A stretch of DNA of 64,000 bases from Nocardia elegans NBRC 108235 (lineage in GTDB: Bacteria > Actinomycetota > Actinomycetes > Mycobacteriales > Mycobacteriaceae): contig NZ_BDBF01000010.1 in assembly GCF_001612845.1 (NCBI RefSeq), forward strand, positions 62,001-126,000, read 5' to 3'. Positions 51,441 to 60,617 of the stretch are shown here, piece after piece. The notes under the pieces were generated by a model. It searched no databases. It saw only the letters and a list, made by a program, of their open reading frames with translations, and was not told the origin of the DNA. A program made the position numbers and the translations under genes. Numbering within the stretch: position 1 is the first letter of the stretch; each line of letters begins with the position of its first letter.

Positions 51441-52357
51441 GCGTCCAGCAGCCCGGCGAGGGCGAATTCCGTTCCGGCTTCGTGTGTTTCGTGGGCCGGC
51501 CCAACACCGGCAAATCCACGCTCACCAACGCCATGGTCGGCCAGAAGATCGCGATCACGTCCTCGCGGCCGCAGACCACCCGCCACACCATCCGCGGCAT
51601 CGTCCATCGCGACCATGCCCAGCTGATCCTGGTCGACACTCCCGGACTGCACCGGCCGCGCACCCTGCTGGGGCAGCGCCTCAACGATCTGGTGCGCGAC
51701 ACGTACTCCGAGGTCGACGTGATCGCGCTGTGCATTCCGGCCGACGAGAAGATCGGCCCGGGTGACCGCTGGATCGTCCAGCAGGTCAAGCAGATGGCGC
51801 CGAAGACGACGCTGATCGGCGTGGTCACCAAGATCGACAAGGTAGACAAGCCGCAGGTCGCCGAGCAACTGCTCGCGGTCTCGCAACTGCTGGGCCCCGA
51901 GGCCGAGGTGGTTCCGGTGTCGGCGGCCAAGGGTGAGCAGGTCGAGCTGCTCGTCGATGTGATCGCGTCCAAGATGCCGGAGGGCCCGGCGTTCTACCCC
52001 GACGGGGAGCTGACCGACGAGCCCGAGGAAACCCTGATGGCCGAACTCGTTCGCGAGGCGGCGCTGGAGGGTGTGCGCGACGAACTGCCGCATTCGCTGG
52101 CGGTGGTGATCGAGGAGGTCATGCCGCGCGAGGAACACGAGGACATGCTCGACGTACATGCCCTGCTGTACGTGGAGCGGCCGAGTCAGAAGGCGATCAT
52201 CATCGGCAAGCGCGGCGCCCGGCTCAAAGAGGTCGGCACCGCGGCGCGCAAGCAGATCGAGCACATCCTGGGCACCCGGATCTATCTGCATCTGCACGTG
52301 AAGGTCGCCAAGGACTGGCAGCGCGACCCCAAACAGCTGCGCAAGCTGGGATTCTGA
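51437..52357 (+). CDS. era: GTPase Era
   Basis: 306 residues. Ribosome-assembly GTPase acting at the 3' end of 16S rRNA. G1 'GRPNTGKSTLTNAMV', G2 'QTTRHTIRGI', G3 'DTPGLHRPRT', G4 'TKIDKVDK', and a C-terminal KH domain ('IIIGKRGARLKEVG'). ATG 51437 overlaps the upstream gene. Its co-location with phoH and ybeY makes a ribosome-maturation cluster. Confidence 0.96.
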   Translation: MSVQQPGEGEFRSGFVCFVGRPNTGKSTLTNAMVGQKIAITSSRPQTTRHTIRGIVHRDHAQLILVDTPGLHRPRTLLGQRLNDLVRDTYSEVDVIALCIPADEKIGPGDRWIVQQVKQMAPKTTLIGVVTKIDKVDKPQVAEQLLAVSQLLGPEAEVVPVSAAKGEQVELLVDVIASKMPEGPAFYPDGELTDEPEETLMAELVREAALEGVRDELPHSLAVVIEEVMPREEHEDMLDVHALLYVERPSQKAIIIGKRGARLKEVGTAARKQIEHILGTRIYLHLHVKVAKDWQRDPKQLRKLGF

Positions 52358-52588
52358 TCGTCGTTCCCACGAGAAATCGGTCCGACCGGTGCGGCTCCGA
52401 TCGATGACGTCGCCATCTGTGATCTCCGTCTCGGGGCGCGCGCGAAACCCAGCGCGAAGCTGGTCATCCGTCCATATCGGAGTCGCAGGTTGGCCGTAGT
52501 CGAATTGTGATGTCCGGTTCCGGTATTTCCGCAGGAGCGCGCGAACTGTGTGCGCACGCACATTGTGAGACGGGCCTACGATCCTGGC

Positions 52589-53002
52589 GTGAAGTGGATG
52601 TCCCGGGCGTTCGGCTCGAAAGAGCTGCCGCCGCAAGTGCGTTCGGATCTGGAATCGGAAGGGATCGTCGTATTCGGCCCGGTGAGTGGATCGCTGGCCA
52701 GACGCAATTATCGGACACCACTGCACTACGGTTCTTCCAGTTGGGAGAATATCGTCGGCGGAACCATCGGGATGAGCAGAAAACGCCTGGTCATCTGGGG
52801 GAATCGGGAGGCGTTGGTCGACGTCTGGCTGGGCCATCCCGCCGTCACGATGGAGTTGCAGGGCCCCGAACGCATACTCGTCGAGGCCGACCGGGGCGCG
52901 ATCGACCCGATTCGCACCGGCTGGACAACCCTCATGCTGCGCACAATTCACGCACCGCGCATCGCGCAGCTCTACGCGGAGGGCTTGCCGCGCAGCGTGT
53001 GA
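52589..53002 (+). CDS. Conserved hypothetical protein
   Basis: About 137 residues, no signal peptide. Beta-rich composition: 'EGIVVFGPVSGSLARRNYRTP', 'GGTIGMSRKRLVIWGNREALVDV', 'MELQGPERILVEADRG'. This looks like a PH-like barrel fold, but I do not assign it. GTG 52589 lies six bases after TACGAT (52577-52582), a good leaderless promoter; ATG 52598 is also possible. It sits alone between era and recO. Confidence 0.6.
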   Translation: MKWMSRAFGSKELPPQVRSDLESEGIVVFGPVSGSLARRNYRTPLHYGSSSWENIVGGTIGMSRKRLVIWGNREALVDVWLGHPAVTMELQGPERILVEADRGAIDPIRTGWTTLMLRTIHAPRIAQLYAEGLPRSV

Positions 53003-53150
53003 GGCGGCGCGGGTCGGCACTGTCGCTCGAAGCGGGGAGGGTGTTCGAGGGCAGGCCGGGGCCGAGTGATCCGGCCGGAACGGCGGGGGAGCGTCTCACC
53101 CGATCGAGTGGCGTGGGGCGTGGGGATCGGTCGGCCCGGCGTGGGAGACT

Positions 53151-53930
53151 GTGAACGTGTTGTTGTATCGGGACCAGGCGATTGTGCTGCGCCAGCACAA
53201 ACTGGGTGAGGCCGATCGCATCGTCACGCTGCTCACCCGTCAGCACGGGCTGGTCCGGGCGGTGGCGAAGGGTGTGCGCCGCACCCGGTCGAAGTTCGGC
53301 GCCCGGCTGGAACCGTTCGCCTATATCGACGTGCAGCTGTATCCCGGACGCAACCTCGACACCGTGACACAGGTGCATACCGTGGAGGCGTTCGCCGCCG
53401 ATATCGTCGCCGACTACGGTCGCTACACCACCGCCTGCGCGGTGCTGGAAACCGCCGAACGCCTCGCCGGCGAAGAGCGCGCCCCCGCACCCCGCCTGCA
53501 CACCCTGACGGCCGGCGCCCTGCGCGCGATCGCCGCCGGCCGGCGCCCGCACGAACTGATCCTCGACGCATTCCTGTTGCGCGCCATGGGTTTCGCGGGC
53601 TGGGCGCCCGCCCTCGACGAATGTGCCCGGTGCGCGACCCCCGGCCCGCACCGCGCCTTCCACGTGGCCGCCGGGGGAGCGGTCTGCGTCCACTGCCGCC
53701 CGCCCGGCTCGGCCACGCCCTCGGTCGGAGTCCTGGAATTGATGAGTGCGCTCAATCGCGGGGACTGGACCGGACTCGACGCGGTCGCCGAGTCCGTCCG
53801 CCGCCAGGCCAGCGGGCTCACCGCCGCTCATTTGCAATGGCATCTGGAACGGCAGCTGCGGACCTTGCCGTTGATCGAACGCTCGCGTCCGCACGAGGCG
53901 GCGGAGCCGCCGGCCTCGCGGGTGGGATAA
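53151..53930 (+). CDS. recO: DNA repair protein RecO
   Basis: 259 residues. Mediator that loads RecA on SSB-coated DNA with RecR. OB-fold N-terminus 'LYRDQAIVLRQHKLGEADRIVTLLT', 'KGVRRTRSKFGARLEPFAYIDVQLY', and a C-terminal zinc-binding region with Cys in 'CARCATPG' and 'CVHCRPPG'. GTG 53151 is used. Conserved between era and uppS in mycobacteria. It converges with the LLM oxidoreductase. Confidence 0.94.
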   Translation: MNVLLYRDQAIVLRQHKLGEADRIVTLLTRQHGLVRAVAKGVRRTRSKFGARLEPFAYIDVQLYPGRNLDTVTQVHTVEAFAADIVADYGRYTTACAVLETAERLAGEERAPAPRLHTLTAGALRAIAAGRRPHELILDAFLLRAMGFAGWAPALDECARCATPGPHRAFHVAAGGAVCVHCRPPGSATPSVGVLELMSALNRGDWTGLDAVAESVRRQASGLTAAHLQWHLERQLRTLPLIERSRPHEAAEPPASRVG

Positions 53931-53939
53931 CCCGGCCGC

Positions 53940-54815
53940 CTACCCGAGGTCGGCCAGCTGCGGGACCGCCGGCGCCATGCCCTCGATCCATGCCGCGGGC
54001 GAGCTCGTGGTCGGGGTGATCAGCACCGCGTCGATGCCCACTTTCGCGTAATCGGCCATGCTGCGGACGAATTCGTCGCGAACGTCCGGATTCGGGCGCG
54101 GATTGTTGGCCATGATCGTGGTGCGGATGGTGTCGAAATCGCGGCCGACGTCGTCGCAGTGGCGGCGCAGCACGTCCAGCTTGTGGGCGACATCCTCCGG
54201 CGAGGTGCCGAACAGATTGCAGGCGTCGCCGTACTGTGCGACCAATCGCAGCGTCTTCTTCTCGCCGCCGCCACCGATCAGCACGTTCGGGCGATGGATC
54301 GGCTGCGGTGAGCACAGCGTCTCGGCCAGCTGGTAGTACTTGCCCTCGAACGGCCCGTTGTTGTCCGGATCCCACATCTGCGCGCAGATCCGCAGTGTCT
54401 CCTCCAGCCGCTCGAACCGTTCGGCCAGCGGCGGGAACTCGACCCCGAGCCCGCGGTGCTCCCGCTCGAACCAGGCGGCGCCGATACCCAGCGTGGCCCG
54501 GCCGCCCGACAGCACGTCGAGGGTGGTGACGATCTTGGCGAGCAGCCCCGGATGCCGATAGGTCACGCCGGTGACCAGCAGCCCGAGGTCGATCGAGCTG
54601 GTATGTGCCGCAAGGTATCCCAGCGTGGTGTATCCCTCCAGCATGTTCGCCTCGGCCGGTAGGCCGGTCGGCTCGATCTGGAAGTAGTGATCCATGAACG
54701 ACAACCAGGTGGCGCCCGCCGCCTCCGCGGCCTGCCCCACTCGCGCCAGCTCACCCGCGATCGCGGTGGTGCCGCCGTCGATATCGAAGATAGGAATGTG
54801 AAACCCGAGCTCCAT
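53940..54815 (-). CDS. LLM-class F420-dependent oxidoreductase
   Basis: 291 residues, luciferase-like TIM barrel with cofactor F420 or FMN. N-terminal 'MELGFHIPIFDIDGG', 'TTLGYLAAHTSSIDLGLLVTGVTYRHPG', 'TLDVLSGGRATLGIGAAWFEREHRGLG' and 'NVLIGGGGEKKTLRLVAQYGDACNLF' are typical of F420-dependent members. ATG 54815 follows GAGGAG. The promoter ahead of it has the form recognised by MerR-family activators, with a 19-bp spacer, which implies induction by a stress or electrophile. The MerR gene is not in this window. Confidence 0.88.
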   Translation of the reverse strand: MELGFHIPIFDIDGGTTAIAGELARVGQAAEAAGATWLSFMDHYFQIEPTGLPAEANMLEGYTTLGYLAAHTSSIDLGLLVTGVTYRHPGLLAKIVTTLDVLSGGRATLGIGAAWFEREHRGLGVEFPPLAERFERLEETLRICAQMWDPDNNGPFEGKYYQLAETLCSPQPIHRPNVLIGGGGEKKTLRLVAQYGDACNLFGTSPEDVAHKLDVLRRHCDDVGRDFDTIRTTIMANNPRPNPDVRDEFVRSMADYAKVGIDAVLITPTTSSPAAWIEGMAPAVPQLADLG

Positions 54816-54853
54816 GGAGTTCTCCTCGTCAGTGACTGACTTCCCGGGGGAGA

Positions 54854-54884
54854 ACGCTATGCCCTGGAGCGCACTCCAGGTCAA
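54854..54884 (-). promoter_or_regulatory. MerR-type promoter of the LLM oxidoreductase gene
   Basis: On the minus strand, a -35 TTGACC (complement at 54879-54884) and a -10 TAGCGT (complement at 54854-54859) are separated by 19 bp, longer than the usual 17. The spacer holds the palindrome CCTGGAG-N4-CTCCAGG (54863-54880). An over-long spacer with a central dyad is the hallmark of MerR-family activation. Confidence 0.72.
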
Positions 54885-54972
54885 GAGGTTTCCCGGAATG
54901 CGGGCCCTCCGTGCGGCTCGGACGAGGTAACTTCACTCGAAGGTCCCACCCAACCTTACGGAGAAAGCTTCG

Positions 54973-55791
54973 ATGTCTCACGAACTGGTCGAGTTCGATA
55001 CGGAGAAGGCGCATTCGGCGCGGATGTACGACTACTACCTCGGCGGCAAGGACAACTATCCGGCCGATCGCGAGGCCGCGTCGAAGGTGATGGAGGTATT
55101 TCCCGAGACCGCGCAGGCGGCACGCGCCAATCGCGAATTCGTCCATCGGGCAGCGCGTTTCGCGGCGCGCAACGGCGTGCGGCAATTCCTCGACATCGGT
55201 ACCGGAATTCCGACCGAACCGAATCTGCACAACGCCGTGCAGGCGGTCGACCCGCACTGTCGCGTGGTGTACGTCGACCACGACCCGCTGGTGCTGGCGC
55301 ACGCCCGCGCGCTGATGATCGGCTCGGAGGAGGGGCGTACCGAATACATTCCCTCCGATGTGCGCGATCCGGACGTGATCCTCGGCTCCGAGGCGTTCCG
55401 CGCGGTGATCGATCTGTCCCGGCCGGTGGCGCTCAACCTGGCCGCGATCATGCATTTCGTCACCGACGAGGAGGGCGCCTACGACATCGTGCGCACCTAT
55501 ATGGACGCGTTCGCGCCCGGGTCGTACCTCAGCATCACCCACGCCTCCAGCGATGTGAACCCGGAACGGCTCGCGAAGGTGGCGGCGGTCTACGCCCAGG
55601 CCGGAATGAAGGTCGCCCTGCGCAACAAGGCCGAGGTCACCCGTTTCTTCGACGGACTGGAGATCATCGAGCCCGGCGTGGTTCCGATGCACCGCTGGCA
55701 GCCGAATCCGGACTTCTACATCCCGGAGGAACGGCTCGCGTGGGCCGACGAGGCGTTCGGCATCTGGGCCGCGGTCGGCGTCAAGCGCTGA
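54973..55791 (+). CDS. SAM-dependent methyltransferase (DUF574 type)
   Basis: 272 residues of the S-adenosylmethionine methyltransferase family common in Nocardia and Streptomyces. 'NYPADREAASKVMEVFPE', 'FLDIGTGIPTEPNLH', 'VVYVDHDPLVLAHARALM' and 'YLSITHASSD' form the SAM site and family signature. 'ARMYDYYLGGKDNY' is the family N-terminal motif. Substrate unknown. It diverges from the LLM oxidoreductase gene. ATG 54973 has a GGAG upstream. Confidence 0.88.
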   Translation: MSHELVEFDTEKAHSARMYDYYLGGKDNYPADREAASKVMEVFPETAQAARANREFVHRAARFAARNGVRQFLDIGTGIPTEPNLHNAVQAVDPHCRVVYVDHDPLVLAHARALMIGSEEGRTEYIPSDVRDPDVILGSEAFRAVIDLSRPVALNLAAIMHFVTDEEGAYDIVRTYMDAFAPGSYLSITHASSDVNPERLAKVAAVYAQAGMKVALRNKAEVTRFFDGLEIIEPGVVPMHRWQPNPDFYIPEERLAWADEAFGIWAAVGVKR

Positions 55792-55842
55792 ATTCCCACG
55801 GCCCCGGTCACGTGCGATGCGCGGTGATGCAGGATAGGTGGC

Positions 55843-56631
55843 GTGATCGGTAACCGCTCCCAGACCACCCGCACGATTCGTCCGCCGTCACCGCACCCGT
55901 CCGGCGCCACTCCGCCCGCGCTGCCGCCGGAATTCGTGCCCAGGCATGTGGCGCTGGTGATGGACGGCAACGGCCGGTGGGCGCAGGATCGCGGGCTGCC
56001 GCGCACCGCCGGGCACGAGCGCGGCGAGGCGGTGCTGATGGACACCGTCGAGGGGTGTATCGAGATCGGCGTGAAATGGCTTTCCGCCTATGCCTTTTCG
56101 ACCGAGAACTGGCGGCGCAGCCCGGACGAGGTCAAGTTCCTGATGGGCTTCAACCGCGACGTGATCCGGCGCCGCCGCGACGAGATGCACGAGATGGGGG
56201 TGCGGGTTCGCTGGGCGGGCCGCCGCCCGCGCCTGTGGCGCAGCGTGATCAAGGAGTTGGAGATCGCCGAGGAGCTCACCAAGGACAACACCGTGATGAC
56301 GCTGACGATGTGCGTCAACTACGGCGGTCGCGCCGAAATCGCCGACGCGGCACGGGAAATCGCGCGGAAGGTCGCGGCCGGACAGCTGGATCCGGAGAAG
56401 ATCACCGAATCGACCTTCGCGAAGTATCTCGACGAACCGGATATGCCGGATGTGGATCTGTTCCTGCGGCCCTCCGGTGAGCTGCGCAGCTCGAACTTCC
56501 TGATCTGGCAGTCCGCTTATGCGGAATTCGTCTTCCAGCACACCCTGTTCCCCGACTTCGACCGCCGCGACCTGTGGGAGGCCTGTGTGGAGTACGCCAA
56601 GCGCGATCGCCGGTTCGGTGGCGTGAAGTGA
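55843..56631 (+). CDS. uppS: Isoprenyl (polyprenyl) diphosphate synthase UppS
   Basis: 262 residues. cis-Prenyltransferase that makes the lipid carrier (decaprenyl or undecaprenyl diphosphate) for cell-wall synthesis. '[24 protein letters not shown]' contains the catalytic Asp and substrate site. '[17 protein letters not shown]' and C-terminal '[27 protein letters not shown]' are diagnostic. GTG 55843 is used. Its stop overlaps the next gene (GTGA). Confidence 0.96.
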   Translation: MIGNRSQTTRTIRPPSPHPSGATPPALPPEFVPRHVALVMDGNGRWAQDRGLPRTAGHERGEAVLMDTVEGCIEIGVKWLSAYAFSTENWRRSPDEVKFLMGFNRDVIRRRRDEMHEMGVRVRWAGRRPRLWRSVIKELEIAEELTKDNTVMTLTMCVNYGGRAEIADAAREIARKVAAGQLDPEKITESTFAKYLDEPDMPDVDLFLRPSGELRSSNFLIWQSAYAEFVFQHTLFPDFDRRDLWEACVEYAKRDRRFGGVK

Positions 56632-57038
56632 GCAACGATCTGACCGTCGCCCGGGAATTGCAGGCCCAAGCCGCCGCCTGCCTGCGGAAATGCGATATCG
56701 CCGTGCGGGAGGAGGACGGCGGCGCCCTCGGCTTCGAATACGAGGGTGCGCTGTGCTCGCTGCGCGGCGTCACACTGGCGCCCGGCCTGGACGTTCTCAC
56801 GCTGACCTGCGTCCTAGCGTGGGATCGTCCCTTGAAGCCGCAACTGCACAAGCGGGTCGCCGATCGCAACAACGCGCTGCAGTTCGGTTCGCTGACCATC
56901 ATCGCCCACGAAAAACTGGCCGACGTGCTGCTGCGCTACACCTTCCCCGCGGCGGGCCTCGACGACGACGCGCTGGCGACGATGCTGCTGCTGGTCCTCT
57001 CCGGCGCGGGCCGCGCCCGCCAGGGCCTGGTGCCCTGA
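56628..57038 (+). CDS. Conserved hypothetical, Rv2360c-like
   Basis: 136 residues. Resembles a small alpha/beta fold related to YbjN-type regulators: '[33 protein letters not shown]', '[26 protein letters not shown]' and '[16 protein letters not shown]'. GTG 56628 overlaps the uppS stop, and it converges on zur with only 15 bases between. By position it matches the small gene next to uppS in mycobacteria. Function unknown. Confidence 0.68.
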   Translation: MSNDLTVARELQAQAAACLRKCDIAVREEDGGALGFEYEGALCSLRGVTLAPGLDVLTLTCVLAWDRPLKPQLHKRVADRNNALQFGSLTIIAHEKLADVLLRYTFPAAGLDDDALATMLLLVLSGAGRARQGLVP

Positions 57039-57053
57039 CCGGCGGGCGGGCGA

Positions 57054-57485
57054 TCAGCGCCCGAGGTGGGCGCAGTCGCGGCAGGTGCCGAACACCTCCA
57101 TGGTGTGGCTGATGTCGGTGAAGCCGTGCTCGCCCGCGATGGCCGCGGCCCAGGCCTCCACGGTGGGACCCTCCACCTCGACGGTGCGTCCGCACTGGCG
57201 GCAGACCAGGTGGTGATGGTGGCCCTTGGAGCACTGCCGGTACACGGATTCACCTGTGTCCGTGCGCAATACGTCGACCTTGCCGGCGTCCGCGAGCGAC
57301 TGCAGCGTGCGGTACACGGTGGTCAGGCCGATGCCCTCACCGCGGCGGCGCAGTTCGTCGTGCAGCTCCTGGGCCGAACGGAATTCCTCGATATCGCCCA
57401 GCAGGGCGGTGATCGCACTGCGCTGGCGGGTGCTGCGAATTCCGACAGTCTTCTCGGCGGTGCCCGTCTTCTCCGGCACGATCAT
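57054..57485 (-). CDS. zur: Zinc uptake regulator Zur (FurB)
   Basis: 143 residues. Fur-family repressor of zinc uptake genes. The N-terminal winged helix ('RSTRQRSAITALLGDIEEF', 'TTVYRTLQSLADAGKVDVL') precedes the metal-binding dimer domain, with His cluster 'KGHHHHLVC' and two CxxC pairs ('CRQCG', 'CRDCA') of the structural zinc site. ATG 57485 overlaps the smtB stop (ATGA), so the two are co-transcribed, as with smtB-furB in M. tuberculosis. Confidence 0.94.
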   Translation of the reverse strand: MIVPEKTGTAEKTVGIRSTRQRSAITALLGDIEEFRSAQELHDELRRRGEGIGLTTVYRTLQSLADAGKVDVLRTDTGESVYRQCSKGHHHHLVCRQCGRTVEVEGPTVEAWAAAIAGEHGFTDISHTMEVFGTCRDCAHLGR

Positions 57486-57877
57486 CCTTCCTCGGCGTGT
57501 GCGACGGCGTCGACGACGATGCGTGCCAGATGGTCGTCGACCAGTTCGTAGATCACCTCACGGCCGGTGCGTTCACCGCGCACCACGCCCGCGGACTTGA
57601 GAATGCGCAGGTGCTGGCTGACCAGGGGCTGTGTGACGCCCAGCGTGTCGACCAGCTCGTGCACACAGCGCGGCGATTCCCGCAGCTGCAGCACGATCGC
57701 GATCCGCACCGGCGCGGCCAGCGCGCGCAGCAGTTCACCCGCGTTGTCGAGGGTGGTGCGGGCGGGGACCGCGGGGGCCGTCGGGGCGCGATAGGGATAC
57801 GGGTCGTGCGGGATCGGCGCGGGCGCCTCGACGGCGACGCGGCTTCGACGCGCGGGGACACCGCTGTCGGCGGTCAT
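57482..57877 (-). CDS. smtB: ArsR/SmtB-family metal-responsive repressor
   Basis: 131 residues. Winged helix-turn-helix: '[51 protein letters not shown]', with the core of the ArsR/SmtB family. A C-terminal alpha5 metal-binding set '[17 protein letters not shown]' has His/Asp/Glu at the usual zinc sites. An N-terminal ~40 residues are low complexity and proline-rich. It represses the smtB-zur operon in low zinc and relieves it in high zinc in mycobacteria. Operator candidate at 57912-57937. Confidence 0.92.
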   Translation of the reverse strand: MTADSGVPARRSRVAVEAPAPIPHDPYPYRAPTAPAVPARTTLDNAGELLRALAAPVRIAIVLQLRESPRCVHELVDTLGVTQPLVSQHLRILKSAGVVRGERTGREVIYELVDDHLARIVVDAVAHAEEG

Positions 57878-57911
57878 CGAACCAACTCCTTATTGGAAAC
57901 CGATGCCATTA

Positions 57912-57937
57912 TTGATATGCATAAGTGCGCATGTCAA
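57912..57937 (-). promoter_or_regulatory. SmtB-type operator
   Basis: TTGATATGCAT-AAGT-GCGCATGTCAA: arms match at 8 of 11 positions with a 4-base spacer, about 35 bases upstream of the smtB start, in the shared region with glyS. Position and form fit autoregulation by SmtB. The A/T-rich surroundings contrast with the local GC content. Confidence 0.55.
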
Positions 57938-58034
57938 GGAGGCGGGCCGTCGATACTGCTTCGCGGTGCGCCCGGGGGTGTCGCTAGGCTGGGGCGAATC
58001 GTTCCACCCATCATCCAGAGGGAGAGCTCGTACC

Positions 58035-59426
58035 GTGGCACCCAAGTCGAAGATCGACACCGTCGCGAATCTCGCCAAGCGCCGGGGTCTGGTGTACCCC
58101 AGCGGCGAGATCTACGGAGGGACCCGGTCGGCGTGGGATTACGGTCCGCTGGGTGTGGAGCTCAAGGAGAACATCAAGAAGCAGTGGTGGCGGGCCATGG
58201 TCACCAGCCGCGACGATGTGGTCGGCCTGGACTCCGCGATCATCCTGCCGCGGCCGGTGTGGGTGGCCTCCGGACACGTCAGCGTCTTCAACGACCCGCT
58301 GGTCGAATGCCTGAACTGCCACAAGCGGCACCGGCAGGACCATCTGCAGGAGGCGTACGCCGAGAAGCACAAGATCGACGATCCGGACAGCGTGTCCATG
58401 GATCTGGTCGGCTGCCCGGACTGCGGCACGGTCGGCAAGTGGACCGAACCGCGCGATTTCAACATGATGCTCAAGACCTACCTCGGGCCCATCGAGTCCG
58501 AGGAGGGCCTGCACTACCTGCGCCCGGAGACCGCGCAGGGCATCTTCGTTAATTTCGCGAACGTGATGACCACCGCGCGCAAGAAGCCGCCGTTCGGTAT
58601 CGCGCAGATCGGCAAGAGCTTCCGCAACGAGATCACCCCCGGCAACTTCATCTTCCGCACCCGCGAATTCGAGCAGATGGAGATGGAATTCTTCGTCAAG
58701 CCGGGTGAGGACGAGCAGTGGCACCAGTACTGGATCGACACCCGGTTGGCCTGGTACACCGACCTCGGCATCGACCCGGAGAATCTGCGGCTCTACGAGC
58801 ACCCCAAGGAGAAGCTCTCGCACTATTCGACCCGCACGGTCGATATCGAGTACCGCTTCCACTTCCAGAGCAGCGAATGGGGTGAGCTCGAGGGTGTCGC
58901 CAACCGCACCGACTTCGACCTGTCGACCCACTCCAAGCATTCCGGCACCGATCTGAGCTACTTCGACCAGAACACCAACGAGCGCTACACGCCGTACGTG
59001 ATCGAACCGGCGGCCGGCCTGACCCGCTCGCTGATGGCCTTCCTGATCGACGCCTACACCGAGGACGAGGCGCCGAATGCCAAGGGTGTCATGGAGAAGC
59101 GGACTGTGCTGCGCCTGGATCGCCGGCTCGCGCCGGTGAAGGCCGCCGTACTTCCGTTGTCGCGCAACGCGGATCTGTCGCCGAAGGCGAAAGACCTTGC
59201 CGCGCAACTGCGGAAGAACTGGAACGTCGACTTCGACGACGCCGGCGCGATCGGCCGCCGCTACCGCCGCCAGGACGAGATCGGCACCCCGTTCTGCATC
59301 ACCGTCGACTTCGACACGCTCGAGGATCAGGCGGTCACCGTGCGCGAGCGGGACTCGATGACGCAGGAGCGGATCGCACTCGACCAGGTGGAGGGCTACC
59401 TGGCCCAGCGCCTGCTCGGCGCCTGA
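58035..59426 (+). CDS. glyS: Glycine-tRNA ligase
   Basis: 463 residues, dimeric class II GlyRS. Motif 1 region '[20 protein letters not shown]', inserted zinc ligands 'CLNCHKRH' and 'CPDCGTVG', motif 2 '[10 protein letters not shown]' and '[14 protein letters not shown]', motif 3 '[12 protein letters not shown]' and the C-terminal anticodon-binding domain ('[22 protein letters not shown]'). GTG 58035 is the start; longer frames lack homology. It diverges from smtB-zur. Same length as the mycobacterial enzyme. Confidence 0.97.
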   Translation: MAPKSKIDTVANLAKRRGLVYPSGEIYGGTRSAWDYGPLGVELKENIKKQWWRAMVTSRDDVVGLDSAIILPRPVWVASGHVSVFNDPLVECLNCHKRHRQDHLQEAYAEKHKIDDPDSVSMDLVGCPDCGTVGKWTEPRDFNMMLKTYLGPIESEEGLHYLRPETAQGIFVNFANVMTTARKKPPFGIAQIGKSFRNEITPGNFIFRTREFEQMEMEFFVKPGEDEQWHQYWIDTRLAWYTDLGIDPENLRLYEHPKEKLSHYSTRTVDIEYRFHFQSSEWGELEGVANRTDFDLSTHSKHSGTDLSYFDQNTNERYTPYVIEPAAGLTRSLMAFLIDAYTEDEAPNAKGVMEKRTVLRLDRRLAPVKAAVLPLSRNADLSPKAKDLAAQLRKNWNVDFDDAGAIGRRYRRQDEIGTPFCITVDFDTLEDQAVTVRERDSMTQERIALDQVEGYLAQRLLGA

Positions 59427-59439
59427 GTTCACCGCGGCG

Positions 59440-59482
59440 CGCCCGGGTATACCGAATTCGGACATAACCGAAGACCCGGGCG
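59440..59482 (+). terminator. Hairpin after glyS
   Basis: CGCCCGGGT (59440-59448) pairs with ACCCGGGCG (59474-59482), and the loop contains the palindrome CCGAATTCGG (59452-59461). It starts 14 bases after the glyS stop. No U-run is visible. Confidence 0.55.
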
Positions 59483-59628
59483 TCATCGGGACGAATCGCG
59501 CGCAAAAGTGGGAGCGGCGGAAATATCGCGGTGGTCCGAGTCGTTCCGGGCACTGAGAATCCGAGATTCGGCGGGCCGACTGCGGTCCGGCCGGGCCCGG
59601 CCCACAGGTGCGACGAAAGGTCCTGATC

Positions 59629-60549
59629 ATGGCGCAGGCGGTCAAGTTCGATCGTTACGGCGATATCGATGTACTCGAGGTTCGTGAGGTGCCGGATCCG
59701 CAGCCCGGACCCGGCCAGGTCGCGGTCGAGGTGGTGGCCGCGGGCATCAATCCGGGCGAGGCCAAGATCCGCAACGGCTCGCTGCACGAGCTGTGGCCGG
59801 CCACCTTTCCCGAGGGGGAGGGCACCGATTTCGCCGGGCGCATCGTCGCGCTCGGCGACGGGGTGAGCGGGATCGCCGTCGGCGACGAGGTGCTCGGATT
59901 CAGCGACAAGCGGTCCAGCCACGCCACCCGGGTGGTGGTGCCGGCCCAGCAGGTCACCCCCAAGCCGGTGGGCCTGTCGTGGGAGGTGGCCGGATCGCTG
60001 TACGTCGCGGGCACCACCGCCTTCGCCGCCGTGCGGGCCGTGAGCCCGGAGGCCGGCGACACCATCGCGGTGTCCGGCGCGGCCGGTGGAGTCGGATCCA
60101 TTGTGGTGCAACTGCTTCGGGCCCGCGAGGTGACGGTGATCGGCATCGCCGGGCCGGACAACCAGGACTATCTGCGCGAGCTGGGGGCGGTCGCGGTGGA
60201 ATACGGTGACGGTCTCGCCGAGCGCATCCGGGAGGCGGCGCCGGGCGGTATCGACGCCTTCATCGATACACACGGCAACGGCTACGTCGAAATCGCCCTC
60301 GATCTCGGCGTGAAGCCTGAGCGCATCGACACGATCATCGATTTCGCCGCCGTGGAGAAGTACGGCGTCAAGGCGGAGGGCAATGCGGCCGCCGACACCA
60401 TCGACGTGCTCGCGCAGCTGGCCGAACTGGCCGCCGCGGGGACCGTCCGGATTCCGATCGCCGCCACCTATCCGCTCGGCGAGGTGCGCGCGGCGTTCGC
60501 CGAACTCGAGCGCGGCCACACCCGGGGCAAGATCGTCCTGCTGCCATGA
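59629..60549 (+). CDS. Zinc-type quinone oxidoreductase/MDR
   Basis: 306 residues, medium-chain dehydrogenase/reductase of the quinone oxidoreductase type (no Zn ligands). 'AGINPGEAKIRNG', 'EGEGTDFAGRIVALGDGVSG' and NADPH-site 'VSGAAGGVGSIVVQLLRAREV' fit. C-terminal 'LGEVRAAFAELERGHTRGKIVLLP' is typical. Possibly a one-gene operon. ATG 59629 has GAAAGG eight bases upstream. Substrate unknown. Confidence 0.88.
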   Translation: MAQAVKFDRYGDIDVLEVREVPDPQPGPGQVAVEVVAAGINPGEAKIRNGSLHELWPATFPEGEGTDFAGRIVALGDGVSGIAVGDEVLGFSDKRSSHATRVVVPAQQVTPKPVGLSWEVAGSLYVAGTTAFAAVRAVSPEAGDTIAVSGAAGGVGSIVVQLLRAREVTVIGIAGPDNQDYLRELGAVAVEYGDGLAERIREAAPGGIDAFIDTHGNGYVEIALDLGVKPERIDTIIDFAAVEKYGVKAEGNAAADTIDVLAQLAELAAAGTVRIPIAATYPLGEVRAAFAELERGHTRGKIVLLP

Positions 60550-60617
60550 CATCTGTCATGGCACAGTCGTGACGCTCGGGCCAGGTACGGCGCCGGGTTC
60601 CCCGCGACAGTGGAACC

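Noticed and set aside
53893..53920. Hairpin GAGGCGGCGG...CCGCCGGCCTC as recO terminator
   Set aside because: It lies inside the recO coding end, so it is better explained by codon use; I do not call it.
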